Assembly (NCBI GenBank): GCA_902805475.1
Contig: CADCSX010000006.1
Span: forward strand, 2,108,001-2,172,000
Direction of reading: 5' to 3'
DNA length: 64,000 nucleotides
DNA from: Entonaema liquescens
Lineage: Eukaryota; Ascomycota; Sordariomycetes; Xylariales; Xylariaceae
In this document: positions 1 through 11,087 of the stretch, one piece after another
How the letters are laid out: every line of letters begins with the position of its first letter
Numbering within the stretch: position 1 is the first letter of the stretch
The notes under the pieces: model-generated
The model's database searches: none
What the model saw: only the letters and a program-made list of their open reading frames with translations
What the model was told of the DNA's origin: nothing
Program-made: the position numbers and the translations under genes

Positions 1-49
1 ACATTCGCAACATAGCTACGCGCTTAATCAACCCCAAAACTCGCCCATC

Positions 50-493
50 ATGAAGCCCGTCGTTAGTTCCATGCAAGCTTGGTCTTGGTGAGCATTCATC
101 CCTCCTAATACTAGAAAGTCCATCAACATCAGTTTTCCAACCTTGCTAACGAATCTCCCCCTTAATCAACAGCGTGGTCATCTCCGCCTTCGCTATTGTC
201 ATCCTCTCGATCCTCGGGGGCCTCTACCGACACAACCACCACGAATTCGTAGGAGGCGCCGAAGACCCCCAGGACACCCAAGCGGTCGCGAGCACTATAT
301 TTACCGCCGTCGTCGTATATGCGGTAAGTCTTTTTTTTCTTTTTTCTGACGTCATCACATATCAAGAAGGGAAGGAATTACAAGTCTGATGGCTGATTAC
401 CTGCCCTATGTATAGGCTTTCTTGGTATTCTGCGGTCTTCAGGGCTTGTTACATCTACGTGAGAACCGCCGGGGCGCCATTGCGCTATCATAA
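50..493 (+). CDS. V-type proton ATPase subunit f (RNase kappa-like, 88 aa)
   Basis: Three exons, 50-87, 173-323 and 416-493, with GTGAGC..CAG and GTAAGT..TAG introns, give an 88-residue protein. It resembles the small yeast protein YPR170W-B, the fungal counterpart of ribonuclease kappa and subunit f of the V-ATPase Vo sector. Seen: start MKPVVSS, a first membrane helix (SAFAIVILSILGGLY), the loop HEFVGGAEDPQD, a second helix around VVVYAAFLVFCGLQGLL, and a basic tail. The length fits the family (about 85-100 aa). Inferred role: an integral membrane component of the proton-translocating sector in vacuole or Golgi membranes. Only 49 bases precede the ATG, so the promoter lies outside the window. 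The match to the yeast protein is from memory of the family, but it runs end to end. Confidence 0.86.
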
Positions 494-2396
494 GCGCCGA
501 GAATTGAGTTCGTTGCATTATACTGTATTAAGAGACGCGGGCGTTCCGGTTCCTAAGCCGCATCGAAATTTGCTTGGAAGATATTGGGTCGTTGTATTTG
601 GGATTATTAAGTAACTTTACGAAGCTATTCCTGGCCCAGGAGTTACATGTATGAATAAGTGTGGAAGGTGTGTTGGGGAAGGATGGATTGTTTCGTGGGT
701 TCGTTGCACTAGGGGCTTGCCTCCGTTCATCGACCTACCGGTCCGCTACATTGGAGGACAAGCGTGTCAATTACCAATCAAAGTTAATCTTAGAAGTGTG
801 GTCTTGCATTTCTTGTCACGCATATATTACTCCACAACCGAAGACATTTCGATGAGTTGGCATTGCTGGCTTATGTGGACCAAAGTTTTGTTAGTTTTAT
901 GGGCAGTAAGCTTTTTCTTTCCTTCCAGCATTGGGCCTGTATGGCGTTAAAACAATCTGTCTCTTAGGAATGCCACTCGTCATTTAAAATTGTGAATATT
1001 AGTATGATGCTTTTAACTAATAATATAATGACATGTTTAAATAAGAGGTATTTAGTAATATTCATGATGAGATTGATTATGATTTATCGATTAAGATATT
1101 CATGCCTACCAGCGCATTGAAGTGGTAGTGCTGATTCGCCCCTTTTCCTACTGAACCCCTATTCTACAATGAGATCATCATATCAGGTCAGAAATTGTGG
1201 CGCACCCTTAAAGTTCATACAATAGGTTCATATTGGCCGAGTAGCACCATGGTAGTCATGGTGATGTTCCTAAAAGCAGCAAATGTTTACACCGTTCGGA
1301 TGTCTAAGACAACTTGAGGCTCGCCTACTAATGTAACGTTGTTGGCTTTAAACCAACGTCGGTTGAATGCATGATGATCAGATAAGATGTCTTCCATCCA
1401 ATCTAGAAGAGTCCACAAGGAAAACCCGGTGCTGGTGGTGCATGGAAATTAATCTGGCTCGCCGTTACAGGCTGAATATGCTGAACAAACCGCGGATACG
1501 GGACGCAGACTCCCGAAACTTGCAGCGGGTAATATACTGCATATGACCGAAATCTTTCAAATAACAAGGTCGCTTCTATAGATCCTACCTTGGACTTTAG
1601 TTTTATTAAATACAGATAAATTTGCGTACTATTCATCTAGGAGTTAGTTCACTGTGAGAACTACTATAATAGAGATTGATTCTTCTATATGCCAGAGAGG
1701 AGAATAGATTTTGAGACGAAATACATTATGAAACTGAAGAATTCAAGGCTCTAACTCGTCTGGGTTTCACGTTTGCCATATGGCAATAGTGTATGGCCAT
1801 CATTCAACGCGGGAAGAGACATGTTGAAGTCCCAGTGTTACAAGGCCAGCCGCGTTCATAGTCCGATCTTGTCAAATTAACGTGCTTTAAGTCCCGGAAA
1901 CTAGAAGCAAGCAGCCTTCAGAGCTTCCTAGTCTATTGGCAATACATTGACCCGGTAAGGTTTACCAGCATGAGGTTCACCGAACTGAGGTATAATTTGT
2001 GTCAGCCCCTTACACAAGTTCTCAAAATTGTTCGGATGACGCTAGACATCCTCAACCCGAGTTCTTGAATACTCCTTTTCCGAATATACACGAGTCCAAT
2101 AAAAGTTAATACCGCATGTCTAGAATCCTATCGGGATGGGGTTTTGGTTGCAACAACATGGATGCTCCATGTACCTTCAAGTTAAGGAACCATTCAGTTA
2201 ATGATCAGCGGGCCGGGCCGAGTGGCTTCATCTGGTATTGCTAGCTTACTCTTAATAACTTCTCAGATTCCGCATAATTTAGCACTTATACAAAACATTC
2301 TTCGGTATTTCAACAAGGCCAAGAAGAAGCCTCGTAATCACCACCCACGCTGATATCATATAAGGTGAGAAGCGCCGAGATTATATGGTTAGAATG

Positions 2397-2415
2397 TATA
2401 TATATATATATATAT
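2397..2415. repeat. (TA)n microsatellite
   Basis: Roughly ten uninterrupted TA units in AT-rich intergenic DNA. Confidence 0.9.
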
Positions 2416-3008
2416 CCGTGGGGAGCTCCGGCCAGATAAATAACTCACTGGTGAGCCTTTTTGTTTTTGGTGGCTTACGAATTATAAAGAGTACCTACTT
2501 GACATCCTGATATCTTGGCACTATGTAAAACGCGCAATGGTATTCGCAAAGCCTTTCGTCCTAGGCCATATTGGAAGAATATCAACGAGGATTGAGATGT
2601 TGAATAAGCCCCGAGGTTTATAGTCAGAAAAATTTTACGAATTTTCCTTTTCAGGTTACATCCTACGACCGGTAAGAACATAAACCTATTATATGTCAAT
2701 AAGAATGGAACTCTAGACTTCATGGCTCTTGGGGAATAATCATTGATAATAGATTGTTAATCAGGCGCTTGGAAAGTCTATGCTTCAGTAAACGCATTGT
2801 CTTACTTCGTATCCACGTATAGTGATTAAAGCCTAATGTTACTACTGATTGGGTGTCTAAGGTAGAACTTGAATATTTTCGAAGCTGATAGTAATCCTGT
2901 AGAGTGGCCATTGCTTGCGCGCATTGTCCCTTTGCTCTGTTCATTACGAAGAGGGAAAACAAGGGCTATAGCTTACTTGCTAGAAAATGCTATAATAGAG
3001 TTAATACC

Positions 3009-3033
3009 TATATATATATATATATATATATAT
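3009..3033. repeat. (TA)n microsatellite
   Basis: About twelve uninterrupted TA units, the second such tract in the same intergenic region. Confidence 0.9.
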
Positions 3034-3526
3034 TGAAAAGGTCGATGGACCTGTCTGATGTCATAATCCCTGCAGGCATTTAACCGTCACTTAGATCCAA
3101 TCTGCATGATGACTAAATATACCTTGACTTACACAATACATCATTGTAAACATAATCTACAATGATAATTGTTATCCGAAAACATTCGATTTTTCCATCA
3201 TAATCTAGGCCTATTGTATATTCTTTTCTTATTATCTATATAGAGAAAAGTGCAAACATGAGTATTGGAAACTTTACTCCATATCTCCGTCATCGTGAGC
3301 CAAGTCGCAGAAAAGCGGCTCTTCGCAATGTAGATGTAATTGACGGCGAGTGATGTCATGACTTGCAGTGCTTCCCAGTTGCGACCGTTAATTAATATAC
3401 GTAGGTATATATCGACTCATCCTCGTTCTGATATATCCAAATCATTCAACTGAACCTATTCCAAACCAATTATTAATATAGTTACTTGTTGGTTATTTAC
3501 AGATTCAGTTCAGCCTACTATTCAAC

Positions 3527-4547
3527 ATGTCCGACTCACAGTTCCAGCAGGGTAAGCGAAGTCCATATTATAGCAATTATATTATTAAAGGGTATGCCGC
3601 TAACATGTGGGAATACAGGACATTCAGTCCCGGTCACTCACCAGGATTTTCCTGGAAAGGAGCATAAGATGCCTATACAAGCCCAGTATGACACCTTGCC
3701 TACAGACGACGGCGGATATCAGAAGTATAAGGCCGCCGACAAACTTAAGGGCAAGAAAGCCATCATAACAGGCGGCGACTCGGGGATTGGTCGCGCAACA
3801 GCCATCCTATTTGCACATGAAGGTGCCGACTCTTTCATCGTCTATCTCCCCGACGAAGAGAAGGATGCTCAGGAGACGAAGCGCATCGTAGAGTCGCTCG
3901 GTCGGAAGTGCCATCTCTTTTCCACCGACCTGACGAGCAAGGAGAACTGTAAGAAAGTTGTCAGCGAGGCGCTGGGGCGATTGGGTCGTATCGACATCCT
4001 CTTCAACAATGCCGCATATCAAATGGTAAAGAAAGACATCCACGAACTAAGCGAGTAAGTTCACTCTTTTCCCCGTTTTTACTCCTTTGGATATTATAAA
4101 CTAACAATACCTTAAAGGGACCAATGGATACATACGTTCAACACCAATATCCACCCCTACTTCTACCTGGCCAAGTATGCGCTCCCTCACATGAAGCGAG
4201 GCGCGACCATCATCAACAACGCCAGCATCAACGCCTACATCGGACGTCCCGATCTTTTAGATTACACATCGACGAAAGGCGCCATCGTCTCTTTCACCCG
4301 GGGTCTCAGCAACCAATTCGTAGATAAGGGCATCCGTGTTAACGCCATCGCTCCGGGCCCCGTGTGGACTCCCCTCATCCCCGCTACGATGGACGACGAG
4401 GCGCAGAAGTCCTTCACGAGCCCGATGGGTCGGCCCGCACAGCCTAGCGAGATAGCGACTTGTGTGGTGTTCCTCGCGTCTGCCGACAGTGCCGCCATCA
4501 GCGGCCAGACGATCCACTGCAACGGCGGTACTATTGTCAACGGTTAA
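3527..4547 (+). CDS. Short-chain dehydrogenase/reductase (glucose/ribitol dehydrogenase-like, 296 aa)
   Basis: Exons 3527-3551, 3619-4054 and 4118-4547 join in frame to a 296-residue classical SDR. Seen: the cofactor motif TGGDSGIG at residues ~59-66, NNAA in the strand-4 region, the catalytic Ser near 190 (NNASINAY) and YTSTK with Tyr ~203 and Lys ~207, and a C-terminal GQTIHCNGGTIVNG typical of the family. The N-terminal extension containing HQDFPGKEHKM is characteristic of the bacterial YghA/GsiB-like SDR group with fungal homologues. Inferred: a cytosolic NAD(P)-dependent oxidoreductase of a sugar or sugar alcohol; the substrate cannot be read from sequence. The ATG at 3527 is chosen because it lies just before a 25-nt first exon whose splice restores the conserved N-terminus. 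No frame defects. Confidence 0.88.
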
Positions 4548-5250
4548 GCTTAAGGTTGGGGTTAAGGGTTAGGATTTGGAGCTATATTGGTGCGGGTAAT
4601 TTGACATCTATGGTGGAAAGATACGATCAAGCTTCGATACCAATATGAGAAGCTATGTATTATGGAAACGTCGAAGCATGTTAATCTTTAGCAACCATGT
4701 TCAATTGACATACTTTTTCATTTGTTTTTGTGATTAGCTAGGCAGTATATACGTATACCATTACATAGGTACATATAGGATCGCCCGGACTACAATCAGC
4801 AGTAAATGGCGTTTTTTGCGCACGGAATTCCTCTCTGCGGATTTCAGTAAACCTTTCATGTTCCTCTCGCTCTCTAATTCAACATATAGTATGACATGAT
4901 CCAACGCCTGAAGGCCGTGAGAAAGTGTATACAGCTTTAACCCATCTCTAACTAAAGAATTGCTCTTTGCTAGTGTTTCGCGCTGCGGCAGCCTACCTTG
5001 GCGTCGCCGGGCTAGAGTCATTCCTAGACGGACGACACATGCTCTTTAACGCTAGACAAAACGTGATTTCTGAATTGCGGCGAAGTCTCCAATAACTGCC
5101 TTATAGCTATGGCTTGATCCTTGGTACCTAAATATTTTGTCGCATAATATTTAATAATTAGTATCGACAGATATTCTTTGCCTTGGGTTGCCTCAGATGA
5201 AGCGCTGGCTAAAGCAATGAATGGGAGTGGCCTCCGCCTTCTGGGAATTC
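4548..5250. other. Intergenic region between convergent genes
   Basis: About 700 bases between the stop of the SDR (+) and the stop of TAM41 (-), so it should hold two 3' ends. No ORF of interest was found. A short G-rich stretch resembling one or two telomere units lies just after the SDR stop (about 4553-4575) and is probably chance. Confidence 0.6.
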
Positions 5251-6891
5251 TTAAGAAGACTTCCCACTGTCCTTTTCGGGTTTACTTGCCTCGCGATACT
5301 TCGCCATTTTTTCTCCCAAATAATTGAAGCTTCGGCGGAGACCTGCCGTAAGAACACCTTTGATACTTTGGGTAGTGCTTGGCCAACTGATGGTCCTTTT
5401 GATAACGTCGCGGATAGTTTTCCGAAGGGCTTCTGGCTCGTCTTGCGCAATCCGTTGCTCAAAGCCACCACCTTGTTGTCTCTTGAAAGAGCCAGCATCT
5501 TCATCCTTCTTCTCTTCCATCATTTTTTCGAACTCCAGTCGAGGTATTTCGAACTTCTTCTGGTATTCAAAGTATAGTTTGGAGCGGAAGGCTTTCGGTA
5601 ACCGGCGTACCATGTTGCCTCGTTTTATAGGGTCCATATCCTGTTGTAGCCTCAATACGGAGTCTGTATTGTCGATCCAATCAGGTTTGCTGCAAGCAGG
5701 GTCATCGAATTCAACATTTGGAAGAGATTCAACAAGAGGCGCATAGAGCCGTCGGAAATTTAGCATGTTATGGGTGACGATATTTGCGACTTTTCTGGGA
5801 TTCTCAGTGGGGAAAACCATTCGCGGATCTCCGAGATAACTGATGCCAGCGATTGTTGCGTATAATTCCTGTTCGGTGAACGTGGGAGGCAGTAGAAGGA
5901 GAGCTGTCCGCAGTGCTGATAGGAGGTTGATCTGATTCGCAAGACGAACCCTAGGGTCGTCCCTAAGAATCTTTACCGGCTTATGCAGACGACCAGCAAG
6001 GTACAGCGTATCCCATTCGCTCAGGTCCCTGCACAAAGTGTCGATATTAACTACCCCATACTTAATTAATATACCATCGACAGTAACGTGGGTATTAAAG
6101 TAAACTCCGGCACCCCATTTATCCTGAACATAAGATACGGCACCTGAACCTAACGATCCGAGCATTGAATAATGATCGCGGTGTTGCATGAGGTTTAAGG
6201 AATGCCAGTGTTGAGTATACGAGACACCAAAGATGAAATCAATCATCTTTGGAGAACCGTCCTGTGCTCTCTGGACGGCGAGAGGTGCTTTGGGGTGAAC
6301 AGCCTTGGTTTCGGTCTCGGCTGCCGCACCGCCTGTCGACTGTGGAAAGACGCCGGAGCCGTACGCAAAGGCGTATCGAATAGGAGCCCGGAATCTCCAT
6401 AACAACTGACGTAGGGCTTCTTTAAACTCTCGATCGATGATCATATGTTGGTTTACACCAAAGTTTGCATAGGGAAGTTCCGTAAACTTTTCTATGTGAA
6501 AATTGGGCTTTTCTTCCCAATCAAAGTCCGAGTCGGGTGGATTATTGGAAGAGGCGGTCGAAGCAATGTGCTTCTTCTGCGAGAGGGGCTCATCCGGAGA
6601 ACTGGCAGCACTCGTGGCAGAGTCGGTTTCCGATTCGAGCTTTTGCGCGGTTTTAGCCCCCTCGGAAGTCGATGTTTTTGATGTATCGGATGTGTATGTA
6701 CGTAGGCATAATGTAGATGCAGGTAGGATACGATGTGACCTGGAGACGTCGTAGCGAGGTCGATATTGTAATCGGGTTACGTGTACGGAATATTGTCTTG
6801 TGTTTCGCACTGAACGATGGACTGAGAGTCGGAGGGGTGTCCATACAGCCGACGACGACATACCTGAAGGAGGCATCGGTCGTATAAGCAT
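5251..6891 (-). CDS. TAM41: Mitochondrial CDP-diacylglycerol synthase Tam41/Mmp37 (546 aa)
   Basis: A single uninterrupted exon encodes 546 residues. Tam41 makes CDP-diacylglycerol from phosphatidic acid and CTP on the matrix side of the mitochondrial inner membrane, feeding cardiolipin synthesis. Seen: an Arg/Ser-rich N-terminus consistent with a presequence, the nucleotidyltransferase-like YGSGVF near residue 180, IDFIFGV with QHWHSLNL and QHRDHYS shortly after, and the conserved segment GAGVYFNTHV then IKYGVV. The C-terminal ~120 residues are Lys/Glu-rich and less conserved. The length exceeds the yeast protein (about 385 aa), largely through the N-terminal low-complexity stretch. The stop at 5251 faces the SDR; the start at 6891 is the first ATG of the open frame. 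Confidence 0.93.
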   Translation of the reverse strand: MLIRPMPPSGMSSSAVWTPLRLSVHRSVRNTRQYSVHVTRLQYRPRYDVSRSHRILPASTLCLRTYTSDTSKTSTSEGAKTAQKLESETDSATSAASSPDEPLSQKKHIASTASSNNPPDSDFDWEEKPNFHIEKFTELPYANFGVNQHMIIDREFKEALRQLLWRFRAPIRYAFAYGSGVFPQSTGGAAAETETKAVHPKAPLAVQRAQDGSPKMIDFIFGVSYTQHWHSLNLMQHRDHYSMLGSLGSGAVSYVQDKWGAGVYFNTHVTVDGILIKYGVVNIDTLCRDLSEWDTLYLAGRLHKPVKILRDDPRVRLANQINLLSALRTALLLLPPTFTEQELYATIAGISYLGDPRMVFPTENPRKVANIVTHNMLNFRRLYAPLVESLPNVEFDDPACSKPDWIDNTDSVLRLQQDMDPIKRGNMVRRLPKAFRSKLYFEYQKKFEIPRLEFEKMMEEKKDEDAGSFKRQQGGGFEQRIAQDEPEALRKTIRDVIKRTISWPSTTQSIKGVLTAGLRRSFNYLGEKMAKYREASKPEKDSGKSS

Positions 6892-7271
6892 AGTGTTGGG
6901 TTTCGAGGAAGGTTATTGTTAAGGTGAATAGAATGCGCAGTTGCGAGGTTATGATAGTCAGGTTGGATTGCGAATTGCGCAAATTGCTAATAACACGAGT
7001 TAATAGTAGCAGCAAAAGCCGCAATGCTATTATCGAGAGAAGGAATCCATGTGCGTTGGAACCTCAAGAGTTGAGGTGTTATGTGTGACTTTAGATGTAA
7101 TACATACGAAGAAAAAGTGGGAGAGAATTAAAATGTATATTCCCTCTCAATTGCTATTGAGTCCTTTAGTGAAGGAAGCAAAGAGGTAGATTACGTTAAT
7201 AAGCCCACCATAGTATCGTGGTAGCTGAGTGGGACCTGAAGCCTGCTGAAGCTTGAATTTCGGCAATGGGG

Positions 7272-7551
7272 TACACCTCCGCCAGGATGGTAAACGTTAG
7301 AGGCTCCACCGTTCCATACATAATCGTAAGTAGCTGCCAGGGTGTTTTATATGGGAAATCCTTTACTTGTTACTTGCTAATCTAGAATCTTCAAGATATT
7401 TTTCTTCGCACGAGCCACAACATCAAGATTGAAATAGGGTATTGTGTACCTCCCTTATAAAAATTGGCTTATAAGTTACCTGCGGAACGTACTCGTTGAT
7501 AAAGTATGGAACGGTGGAGCCTCTAACGTTTACCATCCTGGCGGAGGTGTA
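7272..7551. repeat. Perfect 48-bp inverted repeat with 184-bp spacer
   Basis: Bases 7272-7319 and 7504-7551 are exact reverse complements over 48 bp; pairing stops abruptly at both ends. Each arm, read outward-to-centre on its own strand, is an open frame encoding YTSARMVNVRGSTVPY, and each is followed shortly after by a GTAAGT- or GTAACT-like donor. That looks like two inverted copies of one exon piece. An RNA across it could form a long hairpin. Confidence 0.92.
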
Positions 7552-7623
7552 GACCACCCCCGGAAGAATGCGTAAAGGGCTGTCAGCCAAGCCAGGAACT
7601 CCTGCACTGACGTGAAGACCCAT
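7423..7623 (-). pseudogene. Possible exon relic (66 codons)
   Basis: The frame on the minus strand reads through the right arm of the inverted repeat, with segments LADSPLRILPGVVYTSAR and GSTVPYFINEYVPQ followed by a GTAACT that could be a splice donor. The amino-acid composition looks protein-like up to that point and poor after it. I do not recognise the family. The left arm repeats part of the same peptide in the opposite orientation. Best read as a fragment of a duplicated and lost gene. Confidence 0.3.
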
Positions 7624-8122
7624 ATATGCGGCAGGGGTAGCTACGGAGCTCGGCCGTTCGGTCTTTACTTACGTACTTTGTACTTCGTATGTATCAGTGT
7701 AATTCGACATAGATATTTTAGAATATATTTTTATTAGTAAGACATATGAATCACGAACAGATAGTCTATAACAATGTTAATCTCGCTAGTCTCATCTGGT
7801 GTTGGCTATCTAATTTTTAGAAAGCCAGTATAATTATAATCCTAAGGTACCTGTTTTTGCTTCTGAAGTTTCTTTGGAGAATGGGGTAGAGTACAAAGCT
7901 ATTCCCCTATCGGCACGTGATTGAGCTATTTGGGAAGGCGAACTAGGCGGTTTGCAGCATTGCCAGGGCAGCCGCAAACAACAAAAACAATTTAGCGGGT
8001 CTCGTCGCCATACCGCACTTTAACTTAGATTTCACAATCTATACCTTTCAACATCATTCTTTTAGGTATGCACTTATAACGAGAGCAGACACCAAGTGAC
8101 GTAGGCTCTGAAAATAAGCGCC

Positions 8123-10452
8123 ATGTCGGGTAATTTTCGCCAAAGTACTGGAAGCGGTTCATTTTCGAGGTCGAGGGTAAGTAAATTTGTCGATGAGTAT
8201 TCCCGATTGATGATAATTGGTTCTAAGTGAAGAAATAGGTTACCTCGTTCCGTTCCTCGCTACAAAAGGCAACACAACCTTCTTACAATTTCCTAACTGG
8301 TTCCGAGGATGTACAAGCTTCCCGCAATGCCAGGCCTTCATCGCGACAAAGCCATTTGGGCGCAGAATCCCTTCGGGCTTCGTCGCGCGAGAGTTCTAAA
8401 GAGAATCTTGCGCCACCCGACGCAGAGGAGTACGAAACTCAGCGAAGGAAGATCGAAGAGCTAAAAGCTGAGCTTGCCACGATGCGCTTTAAACTTGAAA
8501 ATTACGAACAAGAGAAAGAAATGATAACTCTACAACATGATAATGAATTGCGAGATGTACGACGGAAAGCCGAAGACGACTTCAAGCAAAAACAAGCAGC
8601 AGAAGGCGATAAGAATAAGGCAGAGCGACAATACGAAAATATACAGAAGGAACTCCAAGAGCTGAAGGAAACTTCTGCCAGTGAAAAACTCGAAGTTGAG
8701 AAGAAGGCCCGAGATGCAGAAGATGAGGTGCGTTTGCTGAGGGAGCAATTGGAGGACTTATCGGCTGCTAAAGAAGAAGGGGAGCGGATGGCTCAGAAGA
8801 GAGTCGGCGACATGGAGACACAACTTTCAAATCTTCGAGAGGTTATTCAAGGCCTCGAACAAGATAACCAGGCCCGAGAATCTACAATGCAAGCTGTACA
8901 ACAACAGCTTGCAGATAAGGATAGGCTGATTGGCGATCTAGAAGCCGATGTATTGCGCTTAAAGGCGCAAACCGGCGACGCCGAGACTATCGCTATCATC
9001 CGACGCGAACTCACTGAGCAGGTTCAGCACATTAGATCACTCGAGTCAAAGAATGCTAAACAGCATGCGGAATTAACCCACCTAAGGCAAATCCATAGGG
9101 CCGTAGAAATTGTAGAGGAAGAGAAGCGGTCTCTTCAACGGCGGCTTGAGGCCGCTGAAGCTCTCGAACCTGAACTTAACGAAGCCCGTCTTCAGAGACA
9201 GAGATTGGAGGATGAACGTCTGGCGTGGACAGCCTACCTCCAAAATGCCAGCGCGGATGGTGGACTTATGGAATTGGACTCCCCTGAGGCGGTTGCACGT
9301 GCGCTAGTAGAGGAGCGATACAATTCCGCTTCTCTAGTTGAAAGGCTTGGTGAGATACAACCTCAAATCACGGAGCGTGACGAGATCATCAAGGCACTAG
9401 AAAGCGAAAAGAAGAGCCTAAGCGCGCAAATAGAAAAACTGAAGACTACTGTGGCCCCTGTATCGGCGACCAAGGCACAAGCCCGGATAGAGCGCCAGCG
9501 CGCCTTGGCCATCAAGGAAGTCGAGTACTTACGCGCTCAGCTAAAGGCATTTGATACAGAAGACGAAACTTTCAATACTGAAAAGTTCGATCAGAGTAAG
9601 ACTGATCGGATCTCCGAGCTTGAGAAGCTGGTAGACCAGTATAAGGAAGAGGTTCAAGCTCTGCATAATGAAGTCTCCGCGCTGGAATCATCCGGTGCTG
9701 TAGCACCTACTTCTATTGGATCTAAGCGCAGCCACTCCGACGAGTCCGAGAGCGAGCAGCTCGGTGAACTCAATAGAAAACGTAGAAAACTGGCTGATGA
9801 GCTTTCTAAACTACAAACGCATTACCAAGTCCTTCAGAAAGAACACGAGGTCCTACAATCACGCCTCGCAGCCGCCGAATCAACAAACAAGATTCGTGTC
9901 CTGTCTTTACGCTCCAACCCTACTTCCGACTTTGAAGCGATCAAGACTGCCACACTCCAAGCTCTTAAACAGGAGAATAAGGAACTGTTAGCGCAACTAC
10001 AGAAAGAAGCCCGTCGTAACCCCAACCCCAACATTCCCTTAATCCCTGCGTCGCAACTCGCCGCAGCGCGCCGCGAAATCGAAGAAGCGCAGCGGGAGAC
10101 GGCATCGGCGCAGAAGACGACGCGGCGACTGAAAGAAGTGTGGGCGGCTAAGTCGCAAGAGTTCAAAGAAGCTATCTTTAGTACGCTTGGCTGGACCGTG
10201 ACGTTCATTCCTAACGGCAAGATGCGAGTGGAAAGTTTATACTGTCCTAGCGTCACCGACGAGCAGGAGAACAGCATTGTGTTTGATGGCGAGCGCGGTA
10301 CTATGAAGGTCGCAGGTGGACCCCAAAGCCCCTTTGCCCGGCGTATCCAGGACCAAATTCAGTTCTGGGTACGTGACAAGGGCTGTATCCCTGGTTTCCT
10401 GGCCGCGCTTACCCTCGAATTCTACGAGGAACATACCAGGGCTGGTCGGTAG
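8123..10452 (+). CDS. MAD1: Spindle assembly checkpoint protein Mad1 (755 aa)
   Basis: Exon 8123-8176 joins exon 8239-10452 in phase 0 across a 62-nt intron. Mad1 sits at unattached kinetochores and nuclear pores, binds Mad2 and catalyses its conversion to the closed form. Seen: nearly continuous heptad-rich coiled coil from about residue 75 to 620, a basic stretch with SKRSHSDESESEQ and RKRRKL near 460-480 that could act as an NLS, and the diagnostic globular C-terminal domain (about 650-755) beginning TLGWTVTFIPNGKMRVESLY and ending in an acidic/aromatic LTLEFYEEHT. The length matches yeast Mad1 (749). The ATG at 8123 gives MSGNFRQSTGSGSF, a Ser/Gly-rich N-terminus. Identification rests mainly on the C-terminal domain. 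Confidence 0.9.
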
Positions 10453-11087
10453 TCCTATGGTCCATCCAAAAGGTAGATGAATTCACAAAGGGGGGTGGGG
10501 GTGGCTTGCGTACCGGTTAAAATGAGTACGATAATTATGTTACCGGATTGTAATGACGTTTTATGTTTTATAGCAGGGCGCCTTTTATATCCGTTCCACG
10601 GCATGGGGAGGTTTTGTGTGATACAATGCGGCATAGCATAGCATGCAATGATTACCTGTGAAAGCTTACGCGGCGTTCGGGACGATAGAAATCTTGCTTT
10701 ATATCCAATGATTTAGCGCAACTAGCTGATCTAGCTGATCTCTCTAAAAAGGAGAGGATAATATACGATACATTTGAACATTATATACTCGATTTATACT
10801 ATAATATTAGTAGTATTCCGGGATATGGAACCATCTTGTAGTTATGAATTAGAACACCCCTAGAAGCACTTCACCTTTAGTAGTTTGGTATCAAGTTCTT
10901 CAAGTTACCTATAAAACTTAAATATCGGGGAATGAGAGATAATTGAAACATATATGCACAAATGGAACCTTCAATTTTGACAACCCGCTAATCTGATTTA
11001 CAAAAGAGCATCATTGTCGTTCGGACAGAAATTTCCTCCTATTCTTTCGAATCTATACTTCAACGCTTCTCTTTCCTTTAATCTCGT
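10453..11087. other. Intergenic region between convergent genes
   Basis: About 630 bases between the MAD1 stop and the stop of the muniscin gene. No ORF or repeat of note beyond a G-rich stretch just after the MAD1 stop. Confidence 0.6.

Larger units (their letters stand above)
494..3526. other. Gene-free AT-rich interval
   Basis: About 3 kb with no convincing coding region. It holds only short unsupported ORFs. Two perfect TA-dinucleotide tracts are present (about 2397-2415 and 3009-3033). The last ~100 bases before 3527 are the presumed promoter and 5' leader of the SDR gene. I see no recognisable transposon remnant. Confidence 0.6.
6892..8122. other. Divergent promoter region with inverted repeat
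   Basis: About 1.2 kb between the divergent starts of TAM41 and MAD1. Apart from the inverted repeat listed separately (7272-7551), I see no gene. A 66-codon ORF on the minus strand (7423-7623) overlaps the right arm of the repeat and may be a fragment of a lost gene. Confidence 0.6.

Noticed and set aside
4553..4575. Telomere-like GGGTTAAGGGTTAGG stretch after the SDR stop
   Set aside because: Only one or two imperfect units inside a gene-bearing region; too short to call an interstitial telomere.
8217..8399. 60-codon plus-strand ORF at the MAD1 start
   Set aside because: It lies in another frame across the MAD1 intron and exon 2; the coiled-coil frame is the real one.
9834..10434. Minus-strand ORFs of up to 147 codons inside MAD1
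   Set aside because: They are antisense shadows of the biased MAD1 coding frame and contain no independent motif.
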